Origin: Thalassospira sp. ER-Se-21-Dark
Lineage (GTDB): Bacteria > Pseudomonadota > Alphaproteobacteria > Rhodospirillales > Thalassospiraceae
Assembly (NCBI RefSeq): GCF_017922435.1
Contig: NZ_VDEZ01000004.1
Location: 62,001-126,000, forward strand
Direction: 5' to 3'
DNA: 64,000 nt
Each line of letters opens with the position of its first letter. The first letter of the stretch is position 1. The position numbers and the translations under genes are program-made. The notes beneath the pieces are model-generated. The model worked only from the letters and a program-made list of their open reading frames with translations. It did not search any database and had not been told where the DNA came from. Positions 17,736 through 27,269 of the stretch are shown here, in pieces.

Positions 17736-18413
17736 TCAGGTCCGATCAAGAATGCCGTTAATCGCCGATACAAGGTCGGCATAGTCGGTCACTACCGCAT
17801 CCGCGCCAAGCGATTTGGCGCGCGTCTCATCGATCTCCATCGCAACGGCAATTGCATGAATACCAGCCGCACGGGCCGCATTCACATCATTGGCGTGATC
17901 GCCGACCATGATTGCGGTATCGACCTTCTGATCAAAGCCAAGCTGACCCAGGACAAAGCCAAGGAAGCGACCATCGGGCTTTTTGACCTCAAAGCTGTCT
18001 CCGCCAGCGATGATGCTAAACAGATCCGCGACACCAAGCTTGGTCAGGATCGCCTTGCAGGGGGCTTCGGGCTTGTTCGATGCCAGCGCAATGGTCCAGC
18101 CATCTGATTTCAGTTGGCGCAGGACCGCTTCGGCATTTTCAAACAGGCGGGTATAGGCATAGTCGGTTTCGACATAGCGCGCGTTGAAATCGATATTAAG
18201 CTCGTCCAGCATCGCATCAGAGGGCTCCGATCCGCGCGCGGCAAAGGCGCGTTTGGTCAGCATCCATGTGCCATCGCCCAGCATGGCCTCGATATCATGT
18301 CGTACAAGCGCGTCATGCCCGTGGGCGGCCAGCAAATCATTCATCGCAAACAGGATGTCATCGACCCCGTCAATCAGGGTGCCATCAAGGTCGAACAGAA
18401 TGAATTTGGCCAT
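17736..18413 (-). CDS. HAD-superfamily hydrolase, phosphoglycolate phosphatase-like
   Basis: A 225-residue HAD phosphatase with helical cap domain (Gph/PGMB class). Motif I is FDLDGTL near residues 7-13, motif II is in IALASNKPEAP, motif III is the lysine in FEVKKPDG, and motif IV is MVGDHANDVNAARAAG. Members remove phosphate from 2-phosphoglycolate or sugar phosphates; the substrate is not readable. The frame extends 40 residues upstream, but that part is cysteine-rich and unlike the family, and MAKFILFDLDGT is the natural start. It is divergent from glmU across a gap with the phased TAACA elements. Confidence 0.85.
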   Translation of the reverse strand: MAKFILFDLDGTLIDGVDDILFAMNDLLAAHGHDALVRHDIEAMLGDGTWMLTKRAFAARGSEPSDAMLDELNIDFNARYVETDYAYTRLFENAEAVLRQLKSDGWTIALASNKPEAPCKAILTKLGVADLFSIIAGGDSFEVKKPDGRFLGFVLGQLGFDQKVDTAIMVGDHANDVNAARAAGIHAIAVAMEIDETRAKSLGADAVVTDYADLVSAINGILDRT

Positions 18414-18497
18414 CGGGTGGGGCTCCTTGGATGTGAATTGGCGGCAGTGGTGACAAGTGCAGCATGGTTTATAGGAACTTAACGGAAACCGTGCCAT

Positions 18498-18532
18498 TAA
18501 CAATCGGTAACATCTGCTAACAGCCGGTAACA
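18498..18532. repeat. Four TAACA elements in exact 10-bp phase
   Basis: TAACA occurs at 18498, 18508, 18518 and 18528, each separated by five variable bases; the second and fourth are extended to CGGTAACA. All face the same side of the helix. They lie in the HAD-glmU intergenic region, about 140 bp before glmU. An iteron-like binding array is inferred; the protein is unknown. Confidence 0.6.
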
Positions 18533-18672
18533 AAACGTGACTCTTTATGGGCTTTTGCTGCCAGGGAATATGTTCTAAGACTTGCTGCGAACGGGAATAT
18601 TTGCATCACACTTCATCGTGATGGTGCCTGCAAAGGGGATGCTGCGGAATGGCGCAGCCAACAGGGTTATAA

Positions 18673-20016
18673 ATGTCGCTTGAACTAAGTGTTGTTGTTT
18701 TGGCCGCCGGGATGGGCACGCGCATGAAAAGCGCACTGCCCAAAGTAATGCACAAGGTCGCGGGCAAGCCGATGGTGGGGCACGTGATTGACACCGCAGC
18801 CCACCTGAAGGCGGCAAAGACCATGGTCGTTGTTGGCCCGGATATGCCGGACCTGATCAAGACCGTCGCCCCGCACCCGACGTTTGAACAGACCGACCGC
18901 CTTGGGACTGCGCACGCTGTTCTTGCTGCCAAGGAAGGCTTGAAGGGCCTTACGGGTAATGTTTTGGTGCTCTATGCTGACAGCCCGCTTTTTACTGCTG
19001 AAACGTTGGCGCGTCTTGTTGCGGCCCGCGAAGAAAAGGATCATGCGGTGGCGGTTCTGGGCTTCCGACCCGAAGATCCGACCGGTTATGGCCGTTTGGT
19101 CACAGATCAGAACGGCAGTCTGACCGCGATTGTCGAGGACAAGGAATGCGACGACGCCCAGCGTCAGATCAATTTCTGCAATTCCGGGGTGATGTGTTTT
19201 AAGGCCGAGGACATGATCACAACCCTTGAGGCGATTGATAACGCCAATGCCAAGGGTGAATATTACCTGACCGATGCGGTCGAAGTGGCGCAGAAAAATG
19301 GGCAGAGCTGTGTCGCGGTTGAGGTGGACGAGGCAGAGACACTTGGTGTCAATTCCCGCACCCAGTTGGCCGTCGCCGAAGCCATCCTGCAAAATCGCCT
19401 GCGCGAAGCCGCGATGGCAGAGGGTGCGACATTGGTTGATCCGGCGTCGGTATTCTTGAGTGCTGATACCAAGCTTGGCCGCGATGTTGTTGTTGAGCCC
19501 AATGTTGTCTTTGGGCCCGGCGTCACGGTTGGCGACAATGTCGTGATCAAGGCGTTCAGCCATCTTGAAAGCTGTGTCGTGGGCAATGGTGCCGATATCG
19601 GGCCGTATGCCCGGTTGCGTCCGGGGGCTGAAATCGGTGCCGGGGCGCGGGTTGGTAACTTTGTTGAAATCAAGAAGGCCGTTGTCGAAGACGGTGCCAA
19701 GGTCAATCACCTGAGCTATATCGGCGATGCCCGTGTTGGGGCCAAGGCCAATATCGGTGCCGGGACGATCACGTGTAACTATGACGGCTTCCGCAAACAG
19801 CATACCGACATCGGGGCAGGGGCGTTTATCGGCTCCAACTCGTCGCTTGTCGCCCCCGTCGAAATTGGCGATGGCGCAATTGTTGGCGCGGGCAGCACGA
19901 TCACCGGCAAGGTCGAAGCAGATGCATTGACCCTGACCCGGGCCGAGCGGATCGAGAAAAAGGGCTGGGCCGCCAAGTTTCGCGAAAAAATGCGCGAACT
20001 GACCGGCAAGAAATAG
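18673..20016 (+). CDS. glmU: Bifunctional GlmU: GlcN-1-P acetyltransferase / GlcNAc-1-P uridyltransferase
   Basis: A 447-residue enzyme making UDP-GlcNAc for peptidoglycan and LPS. The N-terminal pyrophosphorylase carries LAAGMGTRMKS at 10-20 and the later LGTAHAVLAA and YADSPL. From about residue 250 a left-handed beta-helix of hexapeptide repeats follows (IGPYARLRPGAEIG, VGNFVEIKKA, IGAGTITCNYDG), with acetyl-CoA-site blocks near FIGSNSSLVAPV. Normal length. It is followed 81 bases later by glmS, which supplies its precursor glucosamine-6-phosphate after GlmM. Confidence 0.97.
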   Translation: MSLELSVVVLAAGMGTRMKSALPKVMHKVAGKPMVGHVIDTAAHLKAAKTMVVVGPDMPDLIKTVAPHPTFEQTDRLGTAHAVLAAKEGLKGLTGNVLVLYADSPLFTAETLARLVAAREEKDHAVAVLGFRPEDPTGYGRLVTDQNGSLTAIVEDKECDDAQRQINFCNSGVMCFKAEDMITTLEAIDNANAKGEYYLTDAVEVAQKNGQSCVAVEVDEAETLGVNSRTQLAVAEAILQNRLREAAMAEGATLVDPASVFLSADTKLGRDVVVEPNVVFGPGVTVGDNVVIKAFSHLESCVVGNGADIGPYARLRPGAEIGAGARVGNFVEIKKAVVEDGAKVNHLSYIGDARVGAKANIGAGTITCNYDGFRKQHTDIGAGAFIGSNSSLVAPVEIGDGAIVGAGSTITGKVEADALTLTRAERIEKKGWAAKFREKMRELTGKK

Positions 20017-20097
20017 CCCAAAACAAAGATTTTGAAATTGCCACTCACTATCCGGGTGGCCAGACGACACGCGATATAAAGCAGGAAGAAAACCAAT

Positions 20098-21921
20098 ATG
20101 TGCGGCATTATCGGGATTATCGGCAAAGACAGCGTCAGCGAACGTATTCTTGAAGGGCTCAAACGCCTTGAATATCGCGGCTATGACAGTGCCGGCATTG
20201 CAACGCTGGTCAATGGCGATATCGAACGCCGCCGCGCCGAAGGCAAGCTGATCAATCTGGCCAAGCGTCTGGATGAAAGCCCGCTTGCCGGTGACGTTGG
20301 TATTGGTCACACCCGTTGGGCGACCCATGGTGTGCCGACGGAAAACAATGCCCATCCGCATACCGATGGTAAGGTTGCCGTGGTTCATAACGGCATCATC
20401 GAAAACTTCCAGGAGATCAAGGCGGAGCTTTCTGCCAAGGGCCGCGTGTTTGCCACCGATACCGACACCGAAGTTGTCGTGCATCTGGTGTCTGACTTCC
20501 TTGATCAGGGCAAATCCCCGCGTGACGCAGTTGCTGCGACCTTGCATCGCATCGAAGGGGCCTTTGCGCTGGTGATCATGATTGCCGGTCAGCATGACGT
20601 GATCTTTGGGGCACGCCGTGGTACGCCGCTGGCTGTTGGTCTGGGCGAGGGCGAGATGTATCTCGGTTCCGATGCCATGGCGCTGTCGCATCTGACCAAC
20701 AAGCTGATCTACCTTGAAGAAGGCGACTGGGTCGAAATGACCCGCGATAGCGTTCAGGTCCGCGATGAAAATGACGAAGACGTCACCCGCGAAACCAAAC
20801 TTTCGGCCGTTTCTGGCGCGATGATGGGCAAGGGCAACTACAATCACTTCATGCAGAAGGAAATCTTCGAACAACCTGCAGTGATTGGCGATACCCTGCA
20901 TGCTTTCATCAACCCGGCGACCCAGACCATCAAACTGCCCGACATACCGTTTTCCTTTGCTGATGCAACGCGTTTGACAATCGTCGCCTGCGGCACGTCC
21001 TATTACGCGGGGCTGGTCGCCAAGCACTGGATCGAACGTTATGCCGGTCTGGGCGTGGATGTCGATGTCGCATCCGAATTCCGCTATCGTTGCCCGCCGC
21101 TGCCAAAAGGTGGCGTTGCCCTGTTCATTTCGCAGTCGGGCGAGACGCTTGATACCTTGGCCGCCCTTCGTTACGCCAAATCCAAGGGCCAGAAGATCGT
21201 ATCGATCGTCAACGTGCCCGAAAGCACGATTGCGCGCGAAAGTGATGTGGTGCTTTTGACCTATGCCGGACCTGAAATCGGGGTGGCCTCGACCAAGGCC
21301 TTTACGACGCAGCTCACAGTTCTCGCCTGTCTTGCGGTGACCATCGGCCGTGAAAACGGAACGCTCGCAAAGGATGAAGAGGCTGCCATCGTCAGTGCGC
21401 TGACCGAAGTGCCGAAACATGCAGCCGAAGTGCTGCACCATGACGAAGCACTTAAACAGCTTGCGCTTGATGTCGCCGATGCAAGGGATGTTCTTTATCT
21501 CGGCCGTGGTCTTGGTTATCCGATTGCAATGGAAGGGGCGCTCAAGCTCAAGGAAATTTCCTATATCCATGCCGAGGGCTACGCCGCCGGTGAAATGAAA
21601 CACGGTCCGATTGCCCTGATTGATCAATCGGTGCCGATCATCGTCATTGCGCCGTCTGACGAGCTGTTCGAAAAAACCGCCTCGAACATGCAGGAAGCTG
21701 CCGCACGTGGGGGGCGGGTGATCTTTATTTCCGACGCGCCGGGACTGGCCAAACTGGGCGATATGGCATCGGCGACGATCGAGCTTCCCAAGGTCGCCGA
21801 CTTCGTCGCGCCGATCCTCTATACCATCCCGGTTCAGATGCTGGCCTATCACGTTGCGGTTCACAAAGGCACCGATGTCGATCAGCCACGTAACCTTGCG
21901 AAATCAGTAACCGTAGAATAG
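20098..21921 (+). CDS. glmS: Glutamine--fructose-6-phosphate aminotransferase (isomerizing)
   Basis: A 607-residue enzyme, standard length, producing glucosamine-6-phosphate from fructose-6-phosphate and glutamine. The amidotransferase domain starts with the catalytic cysteine in MCGIIGIIG and contains HTRWATHG and VVHNGIIENF. Two SIS domains follow, with CGTSYYAGLVAKHW, SQSGETLDTLAAL, ASTKAFTTQ and the C-terminal KSVTVE. Paired with glmU in one direction, so amino-sugar nucleotide synthesis is grouped here. No glmS ribozyme is expected or seen in the 81-base leader. Confidence 0.98.
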   Translation: MCGIIGIIGKDSVSERILEGLKRLEYRGYDSAGIATLVNGDIERRRAEGKLINLAKRLDESPLAGDVGIGHTRWATHGVPTENNAHPHTDGKVAVVHNGIIENFQEIKAELSAKGRVFATDTDTEVVVHLVSDFLDQGKSPRDAVAATLHRIEGAFALVIMIAGQHDVIFGARRGTPLAVGLGEGEMYLGSDAMALSHLTNKLIYLEEGDWVEMTRDSVQVRDENDEDVTRETKLSAVSGAMMGKGNYNHFMQKEIFEQPAVIGDTLHAFINPATQTIKLPDIPFSFADATRLTIVACGTSYYAGLVAKHWIERYAGLGVDVDVASEFRYRCPPLPKGGVALFISQSGETLDTLAALRYAKSKGQKIVSIVNVPESTIARESDVVLLTYAGPEIGVASTKAFTTQLTVLACLAVTIGRENGTLAKDEEAAIVSALTEVPKHAAEVLHHDEALKQLALDVADARDVLYLGRGLGYPIAMEGALKLKEISYIHAEGYAAGEMKHGPIALIDQSVPIIVIAPSDELFEKTASNMQEAAARGGRVIFISDAPGLAKLGDMASATIELPKVADFVAPILYTIPVQMLAYHVAVHKGTDVDQPRNLAKSVTVE

Positions 21922-22047
21922 GGCCGATCAACCTGTTCGCGGAAAGGTGAATTCGGGTTTGGGCACGGTCGGGTTACCATGTCGCCCTTCGAGATTAAAA
22001 TTGCCCCATCGCATGATGAAGGCTGTTCATCAGATGGAAGGTTTTGC

Positions 22048-23526
22048 ATGACCATACCGCGCTTTTTGTTTGCCGCACTTACTGTTTCCCTGAGCGCCTT
22101 ATCGGGATGCGCCGGTTTGACGCCCGATATGGTGAACCTTGATGCGATGTCGTGCGAAGACCGACTATCCTATGTCGATGCGGTGGTGAGCGATAACGCG
22201 GTGCAAAGTGCATCTGCGTCGCCGGTTGTGGGGTATCGTTTCCTGCGGGCGAACCGAAATTCTGTCTTGATGGCGCGGCAGCTTGATGCGGATGGGGATG
22301 GGCAGGTTGATCGCGAGGGTCAATGGGACGCGCTGATTTCGCAAATGCGGGGCCTTGACCGGACGGCGCGGCGAAGTGAAATCGCCAATCTTCCGGCAGC
22401 ATCGGGCATTTCGTATGAGGCGGTGGAAAACTGCGCCAATGCCATGGCAGCGTCCCTGACACCTGATCAATATCAGACACTTTTACCCGCCGTCTTCGTG
22501 CCCGATGACTACCTTGATTTTCAACGCATCGCCGGTCTGTATCCCTTAACCGCCTTTCCGGCCTATTTCGGCTATGAGGGATGGAAGCAGGCGAATTTCG
22601 CAAGCTTTGCAGCCAGCGATAATAACCTGATCCATTCTGGGGCATGGCGTGAATATACGGTGGCGTCATCTGAGCCAGGCCGTTTCGATGTTGTGGATAT
22701 TGACCAGGATGCCTTTGGTCAATGGCGACTAGGCGAAGATGAACTTGAAAATCTGGTGCAGGCCTATGCCCCGGTATTTCGTGTGCGGGCAGGAAGTGAC
22801 AGTGACAAGGTCGGGCGACCAACCCTGCTGGCGCGGGGTGCCCTGGCGACGATCGATACCGATAATCCGACGGTTTATTACCGGCTGAGCCATACCTATT
22901 TTGCCGGACGTTGGCGGCCACAAATCGTTTATGAAATCTGGTTCCCGGAACGCCCGCCCAGCAGCCCATTTGATATTCTGGCTGGGCATTTGGACGCGCT
23001 GATCTGGCGTGTAACACTGGATGACGATGGTTCGCCGTTGATTGCCGATACGATCCATGGCTGCGGCTGTTACCACATGTTTTTCCCAAGCAACGGTTTG
23101 CAACGCATTAGCGCCCCAGAGGATCACGACATTCGCGAAACAGCGGAAATGCCCGCCGGTTACCTCGCGTCATCCATATTGAACGGCCCCGTGCTTTGGA
23201 TTGACAAGACCAGCCATTATCTGCTGGACGTCACTGGTGCGGCGACGGGTCAATCGGATGCGGATATTGCCAGACAAACCGCAGTGCTGCGCCCCGCGCA
23301 GGAACTTGGCCATTTACCGCTGCAAAACGGGCAGGGCAACGCAAGCCTTTTTGATGAAGACGGATTTGTACCCGGCACGGAGCGGTTGGAACGCTTTATC
23401 CTGTGGCCGATGGGTGTGGATAAACCCGGTGCGATGCGCCAGTGGGGACACCACGCCACGGCATTTGTCGGAAGACGGCATTTTGACGAAGCCAAACTGA
23501 TGGATCGCTATTTCATCAAACGCTGA
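22048..23526 (+). CDS. Putative lipoprotein of unknown function
   Basis: A 492-residue protein. The start at 22048 is chosen because it gives a lipoprotein signal (LFAALTVSLSALSGCAGL, lipobox LSGC) and has GGAAGG upstream; the frame is open further to 21979. After the lipid-anchored cysteine is an EF-hand-like loop, LDADGDGQVDREG, which may bind calcium. The later part holds FPERPPSSPFDILAGHLDAL and IHGCGCYHMFFPSNG. No family is recognised. It follows glmS by 126 bases and precedes the dTDP-rhamnose genes, so an envelope role is plausible but unproven. Confidence 0.7.
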   Translation: MTIPRFLFAALTVSLSALSGCAGLTPDMVNLDAMSCEDRLSYVDAVVSDNAVQSASASPVVGYRFLRANRNSVLMARQLDADGDGQVDREGQWDALISQMRGLDRTARRSEIANLPAASGISYEAVENCANAMAASLTPDQYQTLLPAVFVPDDYLDFQRIAGLYPLTAFPAYFGYEGWKQANFASFAASDNNLIHSGAWREYTVASSEPGRFDVVDIDQDAFGQWRLGEDELENLVQAYAPVFRVRAGSDSDKVGRPTLLARGALATIDTDNPTVYYRLSHTYFAGRWRPQIVYEIWFPERPPSSPFDILAGHLDALIWRVTLDDDGSPLIADTIHGCGCYHMFFPSNGLQRISAPEDHDIRETAEMPAGYLASSILNGPVLWIDKTSHYLLDVTGAATGQSDADIARQTAVLRPAQELGHLPLQNGQGNASLFDEDGFVPGTERLERFILWPMGVDKPGAMRQWGHHATAFVGRRHFDEAKLMDRYFIKR

Positions 23527-23705
23527 GATAAGCGGGCAACCTTCGTGCAATTTTGATTTGAAATCTTGGCCGGTTTCGGCAAGGAGGCTTCAGGAGAACG
23601 TCTTCTTTGCAATAAGTTAACCGAAGGTTCGACACTATCGTTTGCGCAATGTAATCTCGTAGTGACGACGTCGGTTCCAAGCCACAAATTTTCAATGAGA
23701 GCAAA

Positions 23706-24776
23706 ATGAAAGTTATCGTGACGGGCGGTGCAGGTTTTATCGGGTCTGCTGTTTGTCGGCTGATGACCGGGTTGAAGGGCTATGAAGTCCTGAATATCGA
23801 TAAACTGACCTATGCGGGTGATCTGCGGACGTTGGCGTCTATTTCCGAACGCGATAACTACCACTTTGCTCATCAGGATATTTGCAACCGGGACGCCATC
23901 ATCAAACTGTTTGATGAGTTTCAACCGGACGCGGTGATGCATCTGGCGGCGGAAAGTCACGTTGACCGTTCGATCGACGGACCGGCTGATTTCATTCAGA
24001 CCAATGTGGTTGGTACGTTTACCTTGCTTGACGTTGCGCGTGCGTATTTCGATAAGCTGCCAGCGGATAAACGTTCAAAATTTCGGTTCCACCATATCTC
24101 GACCGATGAGGTTTATGGATCGCTTGGCAGCGAAGGGCTGTTCACCGAAGAGACGGCGTATGCCCCGACCTCACCTTATTCCGCCAGCAAGGCGAGTTCG
24201 GATCATCTTGTCCAAGCGTGGCACCATACATATGGATTGCCCATCGTCATCAGCAATTGTTCCAACAATTACGGTCCTTATCAGTTCCCGGAGAAACTCA
24301 TTCCACTGATGGCGCTCAATCTTCTGCATGGCAAGAAGTTGCCCGTTTATGGCGAGGGTTTGAATACGCGCGACTGGCTGCATGTCGAAGATCATGCCGA
24401 GGCCTTGGTCAAGATCCTGACAGAAGGCCGCATTGGCGAGAAATACAATGTTGGCGGTTGCAATGAGCTGACCAACATCGACGTCGTCAAACGCATATTT
24501 AATACGGTGCAAGAGATCGTGCCCGATATCTCGTTCGAAAGTTTTGACGAAGCGGTTACGTACGTGAAAGACCGTCCCGGCCACGATTGGCGCTATGCCA
24601 TCGATCCAACCAAAATGCAGAATGAGTTGGGTTGGAAGCCGAAATACGACTTTGAAACCGGCCTTCGGCAAACCATTGAGTGGTATGTGAACAATCGCGA
24701 ATGGTGGGAGCCGATTTTAAAAAATAAATATGCCGGCGAACGTCTGGGAAGTGCCAAGGGGCAAGCCGATGCCTAG
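23706..24776 (+). CDS. rfbB: dTDP-glucose 4,6-dehydratase
   Basis: A 356-residue extended SDR enzyme. NAD-binding GGAGFIGS at 7-14, the catalytic block [10 protein letters not shown], and the YxxxK motif in [29 protein letters not shown] and [18 protein letters not shown] are hallmark RfbB segments. It makes dTDP-4-keto-6-deoxyglucose, the second step toward dTDP-L-rhamnose. Its stop overlaps the rfbD start by 8 bases. Strong case. Confidence 0.97.
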   Translation: MKVIVTGGAGFIGSAVCRLMTGLKGYEVLNIDKLTYAGDLRTLASISERDNYHFAHQDICNRDAIIKLFDEFQPDAVMHLAAESHVDRSIDGPADFIQTNVVGTFTLLDVARAYFDKLPADKRSKFRFHHISTDEVYGSLGSEGLFTEETAYAPTSPYSASKASSDHLVQAWHHTYGLPIVISNCSNNYGPYQFPEKLIPLMALNLLHGKKLPVYGEGLNTRDWLHVEDHAEALVKILTEGRIGEKYNVGGCNELTNIDVVKRIFNTVQEIVPDISFESFDEAVTYVKDRPGHDWRYAIDPTKMQNELGWKPKYDFETGLRQTIEWYVNNREWWEPILKNKYAGERLGSAKGQADA

Positions 24777-25680
24777 AGTACTGGTATTTGGCAAAAATGG
24801 TCAGCTTGCCAGATGTCTGGCTGCTTCCGCGCATGAATTTCCCGACGCGCAACTGACCTTTGTTGGTCGGGAAGAATGTGACCTTGAGGATGCATCCCAA
24901 GTCGAGCCCGTTATCGACCGCGTGCAGCCGGATATTGTTGTTAATGCTGCGGCATACACCGCCGTGGATTTGGCCGAGCAGCACGAAGATATCGCGTTCA
25001 AGGTTAACAGCGATGCAGTCCGCACAATGGCACAAGCCCTTGCGAAGCGATCCATCCCGCTGATCCATGTCTCAACGGATTATGTTTTCGACGGGAAGGG
25101 AACAAGGCCTTATCGCGAGGAAGATGCGGTCTCGCCCCTGGGTGTTTACGGTAACAGCAAACTCGCGGGTGAGGTTGCTGTTCGTGAGGCGCATCAAAAG
25201 CACCTTATATTGAGGACATCCTGGGTCTACAGCCAGTTTGGCAAAAACTTCGTCAAAACGATGCTTAATCTCATGGCGCAAAGGGATGAGGTTCGAATTG
25301 TCGACGACCAGACCGGGTGCCCGACAAGCGCCCATGATTTGGCACATGCGATTCTGGAGCTTTGCGGTGTGGCGACCTCTGCCGAGTTTGATAAATTCGG
25401 CACCTATCACCTGACGTCAGATCAAGAAATGACATGGTTTGAGTTTGGCAAGAGCATTCACAAGATCGCCTTGCAGGAGTGGGGTGAGGATTGGAAAGGC
25501 AAGGATTGTGTGGTTTTGCCAATCAAGTCCTCGGAATTTCCAACTGCTGCAAAAAGGCCGGAATACTCCGTACTGTCTTGCAGGCTTATCGATGATACCT
25601 TTGGTATCAAGTTGCCAAATGTTGAGGATAGCCTGACGGCTGCTATCAAGGGTCTTGGGAAGGAAAAGGCGGATGCGTAA
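24769..25680 (+). CDS. rfbD: dTDP-4-dehydrorhamnose reductase
   Basis: A 303-residue NADPH-dependent reductase catalysing the last step to dTDP-L-rhamnose. It has [11 protein letters not shown] near the N-terminus (NADPH loop), [28 protein letters not shown] and the catalytic YGNSKLAGE. The frame is open from 24730, but [12 protein letters not shown] at 24769 fits the family and is preceded by AAGGGG. It overlaps both neighbours by 8 bases, which indicates coupled translation in rfbB-rfbD-rfbA. Confidence 0.95.
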   Translation: MPRVLVFGKNGQLARCLAASAHEFPDAQLTFVGREECDLEDASQVEPVIDRVQPDIVVNAAAYTAVDLAEQHEDIAFKVNSDAVRTMAQALAKRSIPLIHVSTDYVFDGKGTRPYREEDAVSPLGVYGNSKLAGEVAVREAHQKHLILRTSWVYSQFGKNFVKTMLNLMAQRDEVRIVDDQTGCPTSAHDLAHAILELCGVATSAEFDKFGTYHLTSDQEMTWFEFGKSIHKIALQEWGEDWKGKDCVVLPIKSSEFPTAAKRPEYSVLSCRLIDDTFGIKLPNVEDSLTAAIKGLGKEKADA

Positions 25681-26554
25681 AGGGATCATATTGGCAGGCG
25701 GGACGGGAACGCGTCTGCACCCATCGACACTGGTTGTCTCCAAGCAACTGCAGCCTGTCTATGATAAGCCGATGATCTATTATCCGCTGACCACGCTGAT
25801 GCTGGCGGGAATCACGGACATCCTGATTATCAGCACGCCACGAGATGTGCCGCTGTTCAAAGATCTGCTCGGTGATGGATCGAAATGGGGCATCAGCCTT
25901 CAATATGCGGTTCAGCCTGAACCCCGCGGCCTTGCAGATGCTTTTATTGTCGGTGCGGATTTTGTCGGGAACGACCCGTGCTGTTTGATTTTGGGCGACA
26001 ATATCTATTTTGGTCACAACCTGACTGAATTGCTGGGCAACGCAATGGCCCAGTCCGATGGGGCGACGGTGTTTGCCTATTACGTTCAGGATCCCGAAAG
26101 GTATGGCGTGGTCGAGTTTGACCGCGATGGCGTGGCCCTGGATATCGAGGAAAAACCGGCCAATCCCAAATCGAACTTCGCAGTGACGGGGTTGTATTTT
26201 TACGATTCAGATGTTGTCGACATTGCCAAATCGATCAAGCCGTCCAAACGCGGTGAGCTTGAAATTACCGACGTCAACAAGGCTTACCTTAAACGTGGTA
26301 CGCTCAAGGTCGAGAAGATGGGCAGGGGTTATGCCTGGCTCGATACCGGAACGCACGCGGCGATGCTTGAGGCCGCCAATTTTGTCCGTACCGTCGAGAG
26401 CCGCCAAAGCCTCAAGATTGCCTGTCCTGAAGAAATCGCGCTGAGAAAGGGCATGATCTCGGTCGAGCAGTTTGAAAAGCTGATAAGCGAGTTTGGCGCA
26501 AGCTCTTACAAGGTATATCTCCAGACGGTTCTAAAAACCTACGATATCCTTTAA
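25673..26554 (+). CDS. rfbA: Glucose-1-phosphate thymidylyltransferase
   Basis: A 293-residue enzyme of normal length that makes dTDP-glucose from dTTP and glucose-1-phosphate. It has the nucleotide-binding [29 protein letters not shown] and the C-terminal KVYLQTVLK. The ATG at 25673 is preferred over a TTG at 25655 because it gives the native [10 protein letters not shown] start behind a purine-rich AAGGAAAAGG. It is the last gene of the plus-strand rhamnose operon and meets rfbC end to end, with only 6 bases between. Confidence 0.97.
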   Translation: MRKGIILAGGTGTRLHPSTLVVSKQLQPVYDKPMIYYPLTTLMLAGITDILIISTPRDVPLFKDLLGDGSKWGISLQYAVQPEPRGLADAFIVGADFVGNDPCCLILGDNIYFGHNLTELLGNAMAQSDGATVFAYYVQDPERYGVVEFDRDGVALDIEEKPANPKSNFAVTGLYFYDSDVVDIAKSIKPSKRGELEITDVNKAYLKRGTLKVEKMGRGYAWLDTGTHAAMLEAANFVRTVESRQSLKIACPEEIALRKGMISVEQFEKLISEFGASSYKVYLQTVLKTYDIL

Positions 26555-26560
26555 GTGGGA

Positions 26561-27118
26561 CTAGAATACCGGGTTCTCGCGATAGCTTGCAAAACTCATG
26601 GCTTTCTCGTCTTTTGCCGACAGCGTGATCTGGCTTTCGTCAAACGGCCAGTCGATGCCAAGGTCCGGATCATTCCACATGATCGCGCGTTCGCTTTCCG
26701 GAGCATAAGGTGCTGATACCTTGTAGTTTACTTCCGTGTCCGGCTCCAGGGTTACAAAGCCGTGGGCAAAACCGGCGGGAATGAATATCTGATTCCAGTC
26801 TTCTGCACTGATTTCAGTTGAAACCCATTTCCCGAACGTTTTTGACTTGGCGCGAATGTCGACTGCGACATCCAGAATGCGGCCTCTGATGACCCGAACC
26901 AGCTTGTCTTGGGCAAAGGGCGGGCATTGAAAATGCAGTCCTCGCAATACGCCGACATTGCTGGATAAGGAGTGATTGTCCTGCACGAACTGTTGATCGA
27001 TACCAGCTTTGGCAAAGGCTTCCAGATTATAGGTTTCAGAGAAAAAACCCCGCTCATCGCCAAATTTCTTCGGGAAGATCAGCTTAACATCGGGAATTTC
27101 CAGCTCTTCAAATTGCAT
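26561..27118 (-). CDS. rfbC: dTDP-4-dehydrorhamnose 3,5-epimerase
   Basis: A 185-residue cupin epimerase of usual length. Diagnostic parts are the RGFFSETYN block, QDNHSLSSNVGVLRGLHFQC (catalytic His-Arg region), VRVIRGRILDVAVDIR and FIPAGFAHGFVTLEPD. It converts the RfbB product to the RfbD substrate. Unlike the common rfbBDAC order, it is on the opposite strand and converges on rfbA. Together the four genes form a complete dTDP-L-rhamnose route, although no rhamnosyltransferase is nearby. Confidence 0.97.
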   Translation of the reverse strand: MQFEELEIPDVKLIFPKKFGDERGFFSETYNLEAFAKAGIDQQFVQDNHSLSSNVGVLRGLHFQCPPFAQDKLVRVIRGRILDVAVDIRAKSKTFGKWVSTEISAEDWNQIFIPAGFAHGFVTLEPDTEVNYKVSAPYAPESERAIMWNDPDLGIDWPFDESQITLSAKDEKAMSFASYRENPVF

Positions 27119-27269
27119 CCGTGCTGCCTTGCGCAGGGTAAATTAATTCGTTCAACCTATGGATAGCAGATGCTTGGCCTTCGTGCATATGCGCATTTTT
27201 ATAAAATTCTGAGCGTGGCAATTGAATGGGCGGTCGGCTTTATCGAGGTTGCGGGACCCGTCGTTGCGA

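Noticed and set aside
18480..18532. CtrA site in the glmU upstream region
   Set aside because: TTAA elements are present but the spacing is not the required seven bases; the TAACA phasing is a better description.
20017..20097. glmS ribozyme
   Set aside because: The leader is only 81 bases and lacks the ribozyme core; such ribozymes are known mainly from Gram-positive bacteria.
18685..21864. Very long minus-strand open frame (1059 residues) opposite glmU and glmS
   Set aside because: It lies wholly antisense to two certain genes, shows no domain, and results from the third-position GC bias of the true strand.
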